Assembly: GCA_964493985.1 (NCBI GenBank)
Contig: CAZBQL010000072.1
Span: 1 to 16,081, forward strand
DNA: 16,081 bases
Source: MGML01 sp964493985
GTDB lineage: Bacteria; Chloroflexota; Dehalococcoidia; Dehalococcoidales; UBA2162
Reading direction: 5' to 3'
The first letter of the stretch is position 1. The number at the start of each line of letters is the position of its first letter. Under the pieces are notes generated by a model, which did not search any database, was not told the origin of the DNA, and saw only the letters and a list, made by a program, of their open reading frames with translations. This document shows positions 1 through 6,510 of this stretch, one piece after another. Both the position numbers and the translations under genes were made by a program.

Positions 1-781
1 TGGCCCGAGCTGCCATAACCCATTCGATTTTCTCATGGTATATCTGTAGTTCTTCACCATTCGGAGGTTCGGTATCTTTGAGATCAGGTGAAATCTTCAG
101 GTCCCAGCTTGTTTCTTCCTTTATTTTTTCCAGCGTCACGCCAATATCGGTATGGACCGATTTCAGCACCATTTCCCTGTCTTCAAACCCGTATACTCCC
201 AGGTTTGTGATTACCGCCGCTGGTCCGGTATTTGGTCGCAGTCCTATCTCTTCCCGCCGGCCTGGCTTGCCGTCGAGATATCCTGGACAGGTGATAAAAT
301 CTACTTTTTCCAGGAACCTTCGCTTGTCCTGTTCCAGTATGACGATGGTCCGGGAGCACCAGCTCATGACATCATTGCCGCCGCCACTCCCCGGCCACCG
401 GTGGATTGGATTCCGGTAATCACCAACACAGGTATCGTTCAGGTTACCGAAGCGGTCAATCTGCCCGGCTCCAAGGAATCCCGTGTTGAGATGTCCGGCT
501 TGCCCCAGGCTCATAACATGGAACAGACCGCTGAGCTGGTCAGCGAAGGCCTGTGAACCGAGAGTATCTGTTGCCGCCGGTATCGGGAAAAGATTGGACC
601 GGACGATGCCGTTTTCAATAACAATGACACAATTCGGTGCATGGGAATTTTTCGCAAGCAATGCCGCCTGCATCGGAAGGCCGACGCCCACGTATACAGT
701 ATCATTATCCTTAATCTCCCGGGCTGCAGAGACCACCATCTGAATATTTGCGGAATAGCTCTTCTTATCGTCCTGTGTCAT
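1..781 (-). CDS. CoA-transferase beta subunit (partial, 3' end outside window)
   Basis: Family I CoA-transferase beta subunit, related to glutaconate CoA-transferase GctB and to IpdB. With the alpha subunit it would move CoA between an acyl-CoA and a free acid in the cytoplasm. I translated about 260 residues without a stop before the window edge. Recognisable blocks are VGVGLPMQAALLAK (residues 31-44), the VIENG block with E56 aligning with the catalytic glutamate of GctB, GAGQIDRFGN and GSGGGNDV. The ATG at 781 overlaps the alpha stop codon by one base (TAATG), and GGAGG at 791-795 inside the alpha gene gives a 9-nt spacer, so the two are translationally coupled. Presence of the glutamate favours a true transferase over a diverged hydrolase, but IpdAB-type ring-cleaving hydrolases belong to the same fold, so the substrate is open. 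Confidence 0.88.
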   Translation of the reverse strand, partial: MTQDDKKSYSANIQMVVSAAREIKDNDTVYVGVGLPMQAALLAKNSHAPNCVIVIENGIVRSNLFPIPAATDTLGSQAFADQLSGLFHVMSLGQAGHLNTGFLGAGQIDRFGNLNDTCVGDYRNPIHRWPGSGGGNDVMSWCSRTIVILEQDKRRFLEKVDFITCPGYLDGKPGRREEIGLRPNTGPAAVITNLGVYGFEDREMVLKSVHTDIGVTLEKIKEETSWDLKISPDLKDTEPPNGEELQIYHEKIEWVMAARA

Positions 782-1704
782 TATTCATTACCTCCGATTA
801 ACTCGTAGCCACTGGTAACAGGCTCGCTCATAGCAGGATTTTTCAATCTGAGCTTGTCGAAAAAATCCGCACCGTGCTGTTTCTTCAGGTTCTCCAGGTA
901 CTCGTTCCAGTCTTTTACGCCGTACACGGTTTCCTGCAGGTTTGCCTCGTAAGCTTCTTTTCCCCCCATCATGGTGCCGAAGACCATTGGCCCGTCACCA
1001 TAGCAACCGGCCAGGTGGCTGGGATAAGCTCCGAACGGCTGTTCCACTACCGCACTGACCCTGAAGCCCGGCACAATAGTGCGATTCGGGTCCCGCCGTA
1101 TCACCTCGGAATCGACTATTTCTTCGGTCGTGACGATTATTTTCCTGCTGGCATTGATGCCTTCCAGGTCAATACCAAGCGTACCCCATTTTTGGGCATT
1201 GCCGTCAGCATCGGCCCTCTGCACATGTATGATACCGATATCCGGTACGACCGCCCTTACAAGTCCTATCTGGGTATGCGTGAACGGACACTCGATCGAC
1301 TTGATATTATCGCTGTTATAGACTGCCATGTCGGCACCAACCAGGCTCCTGGTCGGCATGAACGGGATACCCATGTAGCCGGCGTACAGCATAAGAGAAA
1401 TCCCATAGTGAGAGGACTCTTCGACAACCGGGAACTTATTGTTCTCCCTGGCTTTTTGAAGCGCGTAAGAACGCTTTTCGTTGAACATGTTGTATCCCGT
1501 GATCAGCCTATCGACCAGCCCTTCCCCGATCAGGCTATTGGTATTCGTAAGACAGGTAATCACCCCCAGGTGATCGATTTTCTGCCGTATTATCTCGGCA
1601 ACCGCAGCCGCCGGCGCCCCGTGCTGCGCTCCGGAGATAAACAGCAGGTCGCCGCTCTTCACATACTTAGAGACAGCTTCTTTCATTGGCATTACTTTAC
1701 TCAC
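781..1704 (-). CDS. CoA-transferase alpha subunit
   Basis: Alpha subunit of the same family I CoA-transferase (GctA/IpdA-like), 307 residues, close to the usual family length. Characteristic stretches are the glycine-rich LFISGAQHGAPAAAVAEI near residues 21-38, which forms part of the CoA-binding region in this family, and EQPFGAYPSHLAGCYGDGP in the C-terminal half. I chose the GTG at 1704 because AGGAGG at 1714-1719 sits 9 nt upstream; the open frame runs on to an ATG at 1779, but that would add 25 unrelated residues and has no ribosome site. It is the first gene of a two-gene unit with the beta subunit. A candidate promoter lies about 90 bp upstream. Substrate is not determinable; a neighbouring double cupin and ferredoxin hint at anaerobic breakdown of an organic or aromatic acid. 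Confidence 0.88.
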   Translation of the reverse strand: MSKVMPMKEAVSKYVKSGDLLFISGAQHGAPAAAVAEIIRQKIDHLGVITCLTNTNSLIGEGLVDRLITGYNMFNEKRSYALQKARENNKFPVVEESSHYGISLMLYAGYMGIPFMPTRSLVGADMAVYNSDNIKSIECPFTHTQIGLVRAVVPDIGIIHVQRADADGNAQKWGTLGIDLEGINASRKIIVTTEEIVDSEVIRRDPNRTIVPGFRVSAVVEQPFGAYPSHLAGCYGDGPMVFGTMMGGKEAYEANLQETVYGVKDWNEYLENLKKQHGADFFDKLRLKNPAMSEPVTSGYELIGGNE

Positions 1705-1791
1705 AAAATTAAACCTCCTGAGTGTTAGTTTTACTAAACGAATATCTCGCCGGGCACCCTGTAGTGAACATCCCGGCAATGTAGCAAATAA

Positions 1792-1819
1792 AATATCACA
1801 GAGGGCATTTTATGGTCAA
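1792..1819 (-). promoter_or_regulatory. Candidate sigma-70 promoter for the CoA-transferase genes
   Basis: Read on the minus strand, TTGACC (complement of 1814-1819) is followed after 16 bp by GATATT (complement of 1792-1797). The -35 matches consensus at 5 of 6 positions and the -10 at 4 of 6. Transcription would start near 1785 and leave an untranslated leader of about 80 nt that contains a GC-rich hairpin (GCCGGG paired with CCCGGC, 1755-1778 region). The 303-bp space between the cupin and the alpha subunit shows no clear terminator, so read-through from the cupin gene is also possible. Confidence 0.4.
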
Positions 1820-2007
1820 GTGACGAAGATTCACTATTCGAACGACTATCGAGACGTATTATTGACTGGGTGATATTAAATATAACACATTGTTGTTTCA
1901 GATGTAATTCAATTTTCCCCAGCCTCCAGATACCCTAATGTTATTACTTTCGCGATTCAACTAAATCAGTTTCGGGCTTATTCAGTTCGTTTTAACTTAA
2001 TTGCTTC

Positions 2008-3144
2008 TTACCGCTTGATTTGCAGATACAACTCGTCACCGGGGGTAGGATTTTTGATAGTGGACTCGTCATTGTAGACAAGCAGGGATTCTCCGTTAAC
2101 TACCTCCCGCGTGATTTTGTATCGTTTTTTATCCTGCATATAATATGGAATGAAACAGACAGGTTTTCCGAGTCTCTTAACGGTTACCGCGCCACGCCAC
2201 ATTCCGGGGGGAACAGCTATGACCCCGGGCTTGTCGAAATTTGCCGCTTTCATATGGTCGGGGTCTTCTCCAAGCATTACTTCTATCTCAGCGTCAAAGC
2301 TATCCCACGGTTCGACGACGTCCGTTCCGGAAAACCACAGAAATTCCGCTATCTGTCCGTTGCTCATCGGCTCGTCATCTCCAAGCTTGCATGGCGCCGT
2401 AATGATGTTAAAACTGAACTGGTACCCGGTACCAGGCATATCTGGGTTGCCTTTAAAAACACACCTGGGATTCATTACCGCATCTCCGAGTTTGTGGTAA
2501 TCTTTCCTCAGTTCCACGATACAGTCTTTATACTTTCCAACAGTCGAAGCGTTTTTGTAAAAAGGCTCCATATACTTGCGGACATCCTCGTCTGCCTGAT
2601 TGGGATCGGTGAAGCAAAGTCCGCAGAAAGTGCATAATTTTGTCGGATCTTTTACACAGGGTCTTGAGTTTTCTTTCTCGTAGAACCATTCCTCTTTTCC
2701 GTTTTCATCAAGGCGGCTGTAAACTCTTCCCGTAGTTGTACCAACATAGGTGAGCATAGTATTCAGGCCCCTGACAACCTTTTTGAAATACACCGGACTG
2801 TGCCACACGCCGGGAGGAGCAGACACGATAGATGGCTTCGTGATATGGTATATTTCCATAGATTCTGCGGAGTCACCTATACAAAAACCGATTTCAAATT
2901 CAGCCTCAAATATCCTGTCAAGTTCAGCGCCGGTGAAAACGAAGAAATTATACGCCCCGTCATGGATATGCGGAATATCCATAGTTCCAACTTTATTGGC
3001 GACAAGGAAGCCCGTTCCAAACGGGACATCCGGAATTATATCGTCGGAATTAAAGAAAACCATTCGCGGACTGGTGTAACCGTACCAGTTATCTTTAGCG
3101 TGCGTTTGTATAAACGGATTGAACTGTTTAGGGATCTTATCCAT
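2008..3144 (-). CDS. Double-cupin protein with CxxCxxC cluster
   Basis: 378 residues, soluble, no signal peptide. Two cupin-like halves are visible. The first has HIH at 59-61 and PPGVWH at 110-115, giving the three histidines typical of a mononuclear metal site. The second repeats the fold landmarks (AEFLWFSG at 266-273, PPGMWRG at 312-318) but has lost every histidine, with R317 where H115 would be. Between them is C163 followed by CTFCGLC (C171, C174, C177), a spacing that could hold zinc or an iron-sulfur cluster. I prefer the ATG at 3144, with GGGAGG at 3153-3158 and 8 nt spacing, over the GTG at 3153, which abuts the ribosome site. It lies upstream of, and on the same strand as, the CoA-transferase genes. 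The specific reaction is unknown; possibilities are a dioxygenase-like, isomerase or sensory cupin. Confidence 0.75.
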   Translation of the reverse strand: MDKIPKQFNPFIQTHAKDNWYGYTSPRMVFFNSDDIIPDVPFGTGFLVANKVGTMDIPHIHDGAYNFFVFTGAELDRIFEAEFEIGFCIGDSAESMEIYHITKPSIVSAPPGVWHSPVYFKKVVRGLNTMLTYVGTTTGRVYSRLDENGKEEWFYEKENSRPCVKDPTKLCTFCGLCFTDPNQADEDVRKYMEPFYKNASTVGKYKDCIVELRKDYHKLGDAVMNPRCVFKGNPDMPGTGYQFSFNIITAPCKLGDDEPMSNGQIAEFLWFSGTDVVEPWDSFDAEIEVMLGEDPDHMKAANFDKPGVIAVPPGMWRGAVTVKRLGKPVCFIPYYMQDKKRYKITREVVNGESLLVYNDESTIKNPTPGDELYLQIKR

Positions 3145-3163
3145 TTTTAACACCTCCCAAAAT

Positions 3164-3180
3164 GATATTCTTAAAATATC
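3164..3180. promoter_or_regulatory. Inverted repeat upstream of the cupin gene
   Basis: GATATT at 3164-3169 and AATATC at 3175-3180 form perfect 6-bp arms around a 5-nt spacer, 20-36 bp before the cupin start codon. The position would suit a repressor operator overlapping the promoter or a small leader hairpin. AT-rich composition makes chance occurrence fairly likely. Confidence 0.3.
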
Positions 3181-3266
3181 CTAATTATTGCAGTTTGCCA
3201 GGTTGCCCTGATCACAGTGACGCTACCGTAGTATCGACTAATATATCTTCAGGGTCTGGTGGCTGA

Positions 3267-3281
3267 TAGTGCCTGGCACTA
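3267..3281. promoter_or_regulatory. 15-bp palindrome between divergent genes
   Basis: TAGTGCCTGGCACTA is a perfect palindrome with 7-bp arms around one central base. It lies in the divergent space between the cupin gene (minus) and the ferredoxin gene (plus), 50 bp from the assembly gap. A dimeric regulator could bind here. No known regulon motif is recognised. Confidence 0.35.
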
Positions 3282-3330
3282 CGCGGTCGAAACTCATTAT
3301 ATTCTCTTCTTCACTGATTTATCAATATTT

Positions 3331-3430
3331 NNNNNNNNNNNNNNNNNNNNNNNNNNNNNNNNNNNNNNNNNNNNNNNNNNNNNNNNNNNNNNNNNNNNNN
3401 NNNNNNNNNNNNNNNNNNNNNNNNNNNNNN
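3331..3430. other. Assembly gap (100 N)
   Basis: Exactly 100 undetermined bases, the usual placeholder for a scaffold join of unknown size. The real sequence between the cupin and ferredoxin genes could be longer and could hold another gene. Around it (3181-3330 and 3431-3473) I see no coding region; a 14-bp palindrome CTTCTTTAAAGAAG lies at 3435-3448. Confidence 0.98.
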
Positions 3431-3449
3431 CCGTCTTCTTTAAAGAAGC

Positions 3450-3479
3450 TTGTTTTTCTTTTCTTATATGGCCTATAAT
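3450..3479 (+). promoter_or_regulatory. Candidate promoter of the ferredoxin gene
   Basis: A consensus -10 TATAAT at 3474-3479 is preceded after 18 bp by TTGTTT at 3450-3455, a weak -35. Transcription would start near 3486 and leave a leader of about 110 nt before the start codon at 3598. Confidence 0.4.
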
Positions 3480-3597
3480 CTTTTATTCACACTGAATTGT
3501 ACAGGTTCACACAAATACCGGTAGATTAAGTAAATAAGACGCCGGTTTGCCCGGGAGATGCGTGATTTGAGGAAACTAATACGGAAAGAGGTACATA

Positions 3598-4731
3598 ATG
3601 GCGGAAAATGATATATATGAAAAGGTAGCCGAAATATTCGAATATCCGGGATCCCGGAATCTCATCAAGTATTTGAAGATACTTTTCAAACCTGAAGAAG
3701 GAGAACTACTGCTTGAGTTCCTCGAACCCACAACCTGCGAACAGGTAGCGAAAAGGCTGAATATGGATGAGAAAGTCCTCTCTGAGAAGCTTACGGACTT
3801 AAAACGCAGAAGGCTGCTGTTCAATAGACATGATGAATACCTGTTTCACATGGCGATGCATGGCTTTTTCGCCCGTATCGCCAAAGCCAAGGAAGAAGAT
3901 ATACCGGAAGGATTCTGGAAAGCCTGGGATGATTTTATGCCGGAAGTAGAAGAGAAGATGATTACCCGCAGTATAAAGGTGGCTCAAGAAGTCCCGGTAG
4001 GTGGTGCGATGTCCAGGATAATCCCGGCCCGGTTAGCGATCGACTCCAACCCCAACATCAAGCCGGAGGATATTCTGCCGGAAGAAGATATTCATGCGAT
4101 GCTGCGAATGAAGGCGAGCCAGGAGATAATGACTGTCAGTCATTGCGACTGCCGTGTAAGAGCACACAGGTGCGATAGACCGGTAAATAATTGCTTTGAG
4201 TTCGGCAAATATGCGGAATTTAACCTCAACCAGTCATCCAGCCTGAAAGTTATATCCCTGGAGGAAGCTATAGCCATCTCAGACGAGGCTGAAAGAGCTG
4301 GACTTCTCAAGAGTGGCGGGATAAGTAAGAGGAATGGAGGAGTACTCTGCCATTGCTGTGATTGTTGCTGTAATGTTATGGGAGCAACTATACGTAACGG
4401 TGTTGCTTATCAGTTGCGAAATCCAAGCCGCTACCGGGCCAGAGTAGATAGTGATTTGTGTGCCAGTTGTCAGACGTGTATTGAGCGTTGTTTCTTCGGT
4501 GCCATCGAGATGAAGAAAGTGCCCGGGTCTAAAAAACTCAAGGCCTTTGTCGACGAAGAAAAGTGTATGGGATGCGGTCTCTGCGTCCTCGGATGTGAAC
4601 AGAAGGCAATGATTTTCGATCTGGTGAAGCCACCGGAGTATCTTTCAATCGACCATGTGCAGGACCAGGCACTATCTCCTTTCAGCGACGAGAAAGCGCC
4701 GGTGTGGCGGAATTTCGCTTCGGCACCCTAG
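3598..4731 (+). CDS. Winged-helix/4Fe-4S ferredoxin-like protein
   Basis: 377 residues, cytoplasmic. The first 90 residues resemble a winged helix-turn-helix (EPTTCEQVAKRLNMDEKVL, then a basic helix KLTDLKRRRLL). The middle is cysteine-rich: C183, C185, C192, C199, then CHCCDCCC at 251-258. The C-terminal part is a classic two-cluster ferredoxin with C288-x2-C291-x2-C294-x3-C298 and C323-x2-C326-x2-C329-x3-C333. AAAGAGG at 3585-3591, 6 nt before the ATG, supports this start. Proteins of this layout occur in anaerobes beside acyl-CoA metabolism genes. Probable role is electron transfer for a partner oxidoreductase; whether the N-terminal domain binds DNA, or is only a protein-interaction module, cannot be told from the sequence. 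Confidence 0.8.
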   Translation: MAENDIYEKVAEIFEYPGSRNLIKYLKILFKPEEGELLLEFLEPTTCEQVAKRLNMDEKVLSEKLTDLKRRRLLFNRHDEYLFHMAMHGFFARIAKAKEEDIPEGFWKAWDDFMPEVEEKMITRSIKVAQEVPVGGAMSRIIPARLAIDSNPNIKPEDILPEEDIHAMLRMKASQEIMTVSHCDCRVRAHRCDRPVNNCFEFGKYAEFNLNQSSSLKVISLEEAIAISDEAERAGLLKSGGISKRNGGVLCHCCDCCCNVMGATIRNGVAYQLRNPSRYRARVDSDLCASCQTCIERCFFGAIEMKKVPGSKKLKAFVDEEKCMGCGLCVLGCEQKAMIFDLVKPPEYLSIDHVQDQALSPFSDEKAPVWRNFASAP

Positions 4732-4792
4732 AAGTTTCGACAGACTCTTTGATGTGAACACCCTTAAAAAGTGATCTGTTAACAATGTGGTA

Positions 4793-4815
4793 CGGTCTAT
4801 ATTCCTGCAAGACCG
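4793..4815 (+). other. Hairpin downstream of the ferredoxin gene
   Basis: CGGTCT at 4793-4798 pairs with AGACCG at 4810-4815 around an 11-nt loop. It is not followed by a U-run, so it is a weak terminator candidate or a 3'-end stabilising hairpin about 60 nt after the ferredoxin stop codon. Confidence 0.3.
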
Positions 4816-4851
4816 GTTCGGCACAGGTTATTCCGTTCACCTATGACAGGC

Positions 4852-4881
4852 TTGACAAGCGGATTCTTCTTGTTGTACATT
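4852..4881 (+). promoter_or_regulatory. Promoter for candidate small RNA A
   Basis: A perfect -35 TTGACA (4852-4857) and TACATT (4876-4881, 4 of 6) are separated by 18 bp. Start would be near 4888. There is no convincing plus-strand coding gene until 5991, but a series of hairpins ending in a terminator follows. Confidence 0.5.
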
Positions 4882-4887
4882 AATAGC

Positions 4888-5095
4888 GATTATTAGAATT
4901 TCGTAATTTAACAATTGAATATTCTCCGATCTGTAAAACCTAAATCTTTTTAGAAAGGATATGGCTTACAGACGGCGTCTCGATAAAATCGAGACCGAGG
5001 GTATTACCGGAAACGATAGTACCTCCCATGTTTGGAAAGGAGAAAGCTTGCTGAGATATTTAAAGGGCATCTCCTTCCGGGATGCCCTTTCTACT
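4888..5095 (+). ncRNA. Candidate structured RNA A (orphan leader or small RNA)
   Basis: About 208 nt. In order: a stem TCTGTAA (4930-4936) with TTACAGA (4966-4972) enclosing a small CTAAA/TTTAG hairpin; a perfect 8-bp hairpin at 4977-4995 (GTCTCGAT, loop AAA); a 10-position stem at 5000-5023 with one C-A mismatch and a GAAA tetraloop; and a terminator hairpin. The purine stretch GGAAAGGAGA (5034-5043) is complementary, with one bulged A, to TCTCCTTCC (5070-5078) in the terminator loop, so a pseudoknot or anti-terminator form is possible. This layout recalls a riboswitch, but no plus-strand gene follows for about 900 bp, which favours a free-standing RNA. I do not recognise an Rfam family. A 66-codon open frame from 4961 runs across the hairpins, and its only Shine-Dalgarno-like bases abut the start codon, so I do not call it a gene. 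Confidence 0.45.
5062..5090 (+). terminator. Intrinsic terminator of structured RNA A
   Basis: AAAGGGCATC (5062-5071) pairs perfectly with GATGCCCTTT (5081-5090) around a 9-nt loop, a 10-bp stem. The following tail CTACTTATT is only moderately T-rich. Confidence 0.6.
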
Positions 5096-5169
5096 TATTA
5101 TGCCGGTTTCCCGAATTCTACTCGGTTGGGGTTGCCGATGGTCAATAAATTGATTGTTTGACTTATCTA

Positions 5170-5367
5170 AGATAAATAAGAGACCTCCTCTCTTAGCACT
5201 ATACATCGGTAACCTCAATCGGGCAGAATGCCCGGTAAAACAAGACTCGTTACGCTTTCTCAGGGGTATCGGTACAATCCAGATCAACATTCGAAATAAG
5301 TCTCTCCGGCTTAGCTCCGAACTACGGATACCCCTTAGAAAGCAGTATCGGCAAAAAGGATAACTTA
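5170..5367 (-). ncRNA. Candidate structured RNA B (minus strand)
   Basis: A roughly 195-nt transcript is suggested by a minus-strand promoter at 5374-5402, three strong secondary structures, and a terminator. The first structure is an 88-nt hairpin whose 16-nt arms (5255-5270 and 5327-5342) pair at 15 of 16 positions. The second is CGGGCA/TGCCCG around GAA (plus-strand letters, 5220-5234). The third is the terminator at 5177-5195. The 5' segment CCGATAC (5345-5351 region) can also pair with the GGGGTATC arm, offering an alternative fold. It faces structured RNA A tail to tail. It could instead be the 3' untranslated region of the Mop gene or a small inverted-repeat element. No family recognised. 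Confidence 0.4.
5177..5195 (-). terminator. Intrinsic terminator of structured RNA B
   Basis: On the minus strand TAAGAGA and TCTCTTA pair over 7 bp around the loop GGAGG, followed by TTTATCTT. The stem is AT-rich, so strength is moderate. Confidence 0.45.
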
Positions 5368-5373
5368 AACTCG

Positions 5374-5402
5374 ATTATAACAAAGAATCGCAAGAGTTTC
5401 TA
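5374..5402 (-). promoter_or_regulatory. Candidate promoter for structured RNA B
   Basis: On the minus strand, TAGAAA (complement of 5397-5402, 4 of 6) and a consensus TATAAT (complement of 5374-5379) are separated by 17 bp. A second consensus TATAAT lies further upstream at 5470-5475 on the same strand, without an evident -35. The rest of 5403-5490 shows no gene. Confidence 0.4.
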
Positions 5403-5490
5403 CATATAAGAAGAAATAGAAGAATTTATGATCCCCTATTCCAGTTCAGGAAATACCCGCCTAATACACATTATACCGGGATAGTCAGGT

Positions 5491-5700
5491 CTAATCGGTT
5501 GCTATCATAACGTTTGATGCCTTGATAACGGCATAAGCTTCTTTTCCTGGAGCCAGTTCCAGTCTTTCCGAAGACGCTTTGGTTATGATGGAGGTAATTT
5601 CAATACCTCCTGGCAATTCTACGATAATCTCGTTGTTTACCGCTCCGGTCGTGACCTGCTTTACCGTTCCTTTTAGGACATTTCGCGCACTAATTTTCAT
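5491..5700 (-). CDS. mop: Mop-like molybdopterin/molybdate-binding protein
   Basis: 69 residues, a single TOBE/Mop domain across the whole protein (MKISARNVLKGTV, then VNNEIIVELPGGIEITSIIT and LAPGKEAYAVIKASNVMIA). Proteins of this size, such as clostridial MopII, form oligomers that bind molybdate, tungstate or molybdopterin and act in intracellular storage or delivery. AGGAG at 5709-5713, 8 nt before the ATG, supports the start. It stands alone on the minus strand, not beside modABC. A CRP/FNR-like site and matching -10 lie upstream. This fits an anaerobe using molybdenum or tungsten oxidoreductases. Confidence 0.85.
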   Translation of the reverse strand: MKISARNVLKGTVKQVTTGAVNNEIIVELPGGIEITSIITKASSERLELAPGKEAYAVIKASNVMIATD

Positions 5701-5737
5701 TTGTATTACTCCTGTAATTACTTTTCTAAATACAAAT

Positions 5738-5780
5738 ATAATACCTTTCTACGGTACCAGAATATGTGATATTTATCATA
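5738..5780 (-). promoter_or_regulatory. CRP/FNR-like operator and -10 for mop
   Basis: TGTGATATTTATCATA (5765-5780) is a palindromic site with the half-site TGTGA and a near-match to its partner (TCATA for TCACA), separated by 6 bp. On the minus strand a -10 candidate TATTAT (complement of 5738-5743) puts the start near 5731. The palindrome centre then falls at about -41.5, the textbook class II activator position, and no -35 box is visible, as expected for an activated promoter. The regulator is not in the window. Confidence 0.45.
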
Positions 5781-5814
5781 AAAAGTACTGATAGTCCTGT
5801 ATTTATATTTTCTG

Positions 5815-5844
5815 TTGTTCTTCCTTTCTTCTGTAGAATATAAT
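5815..5844 (+). promoter_or_regulatory. Candidate promoter of the metallopeptidase gene
   Basis: Consensus -10 TATAAT at 5839-5844 and a weak -35 TTGTTC at 5815-5820, spacer 18 bp. Start near 5851 would leave a leader of about 140 nt. Confidence 0.35.
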
Positions 5845-5990
5845 TTATGAGTTTTCGAATTCGAACTGGTTTTTAAGTTACAGTCGACATGACTTTGTGT
5901 TCTTCACCATTTGAATATTGTATTATGAATATATTGCCGAAAAGAAAGCTTATAAACGGGAACAGGAATAGTACAGGAATAATAAAGAGT

Positions 5991-6389
5991 ATGAACAGAG
6001 AAGAATTTGAATTACTGGTGGTAAAAGCCGTTGATAGTCTCCCTGAAGAGTTGCGCTCCAGTTTGGAGAACGTTGCCGTATTGGTTGATGACTGGCCCAC
6101 ACAGCATCAACTTGATAAAGCCCGGCTCGGACGAGGTCAGACATTACTTGGACTCTATGAAGGTGTCCCTCTTACAAAGCGTGGTGTGGGATACGGTATG
6201 GTGCAACCGGACAGGATAACCATCTTTCAGAAGCCAATCGAAGCAAAATGTAAGAACGGTGACTCAGTAGTAAAGGAGATACAACAGGTCGTATGGCATG
6301 AAATAGCCCATCACTTTGGGATTGGAGAGTCCAGATTAAGGCAGATTGAGAAAACCCGTCGTTTAAAAACAGACAATGCGGGAGAATAA
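5991..6389 (+). CDS. Zincin-like metallopeptidase family protein (PF06262 type)
   Basis: 132 residues from the ATG at 5991. The zinc-binding signature HEIAHHFG is at 103-110 (H103, E104, H107), and the upstream sequence (FELLVVKAVDSLPEELRSSLENVAVLVDDWP, then LLGLYEGVPLTKRG) is typical of this small bacterial family. The frame stays open to an ATG at 5889, but homologues begin close to MNREEFELLV, so the shorter form is preferred; no strong ribosome site decides it. The family has the fold of a minimal metalloprotease; activity and substrate are largely unknown. It stands alone between two intergenic regions. Confidence 0.85.
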   Translation: MNREEFELLVVKAVDSLPEELRSSLENVAVLVDDWPTQHQLDKARLGRGQTLLGLYEGVPLTKRGVGYGMVQPDRITIFQKPIEAKCKNGDSVVKEIQQVVWHEIAHHFGIGESRLRQIEKTRRLKTDNAGE

Positions 6390-6421
6390 ACATATGCCGT
6401 CTCTTTCAGTAATAAATACTT

Positions 6422-6466
6422 AACACTCGGGGTGTTTAAAAGGGGAGACCGGTCAGGCTTCCCCTT
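6422..6466 (+). terminator. Hairpins downstream of the metallopeptidase gene
   Basis: Two hairpins in series: AACAC (6422-6426) with GTGTT (6432-6436), and AAGGGGA (6440-6446) with TCCCCTT (6460-6466). The tail (CGCTTATGTTTTA) is only partly T-rich, so termination is likely but not strong. Confidence 0.45.
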
Positions 6467-6475
6467 CGCTTATGT

Positions 6476-6504
6476 TTTACCCACACGTGAATAGTTGGTA
6501 TAAT
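6476..6504 (+). promoter_or_regulatory. Promoter of the cytochrome c maturation operon
   Basis: TTTACC (6476-6481, 4 of 6) and a consensus TATAAT (6499-6504) are separated by exactly 17 bp. Start near 6511. It is the only good plus-strand promoter found before ccmE. Confidence 0.5.
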
Positions 6505-6510
6505 AAGATA

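Noticed and set aside
874..1728. Long 284-codon open frame on the plus strand
   Set aside because: It lies opposite the CoA-transferase alpha gene, whose protein matches a known family across its length and has a good ribosome site.
4961..5161. 66-codon open frame starting ATG in the ferredoxin-mop spacer
   Set aside because: AAAGGAT abuts its ATG, leaving no usable spacing, and the frame runs through two hairpins and a terminator; the product shows no family features.
5255..5342. Inverted repeat read as a miniature transposable element
   Set aside because: The arms are 16 nt with only 56 nt between them; I see no target duplication and no second copy in the window, and a hairpin in an RNA explains it better.
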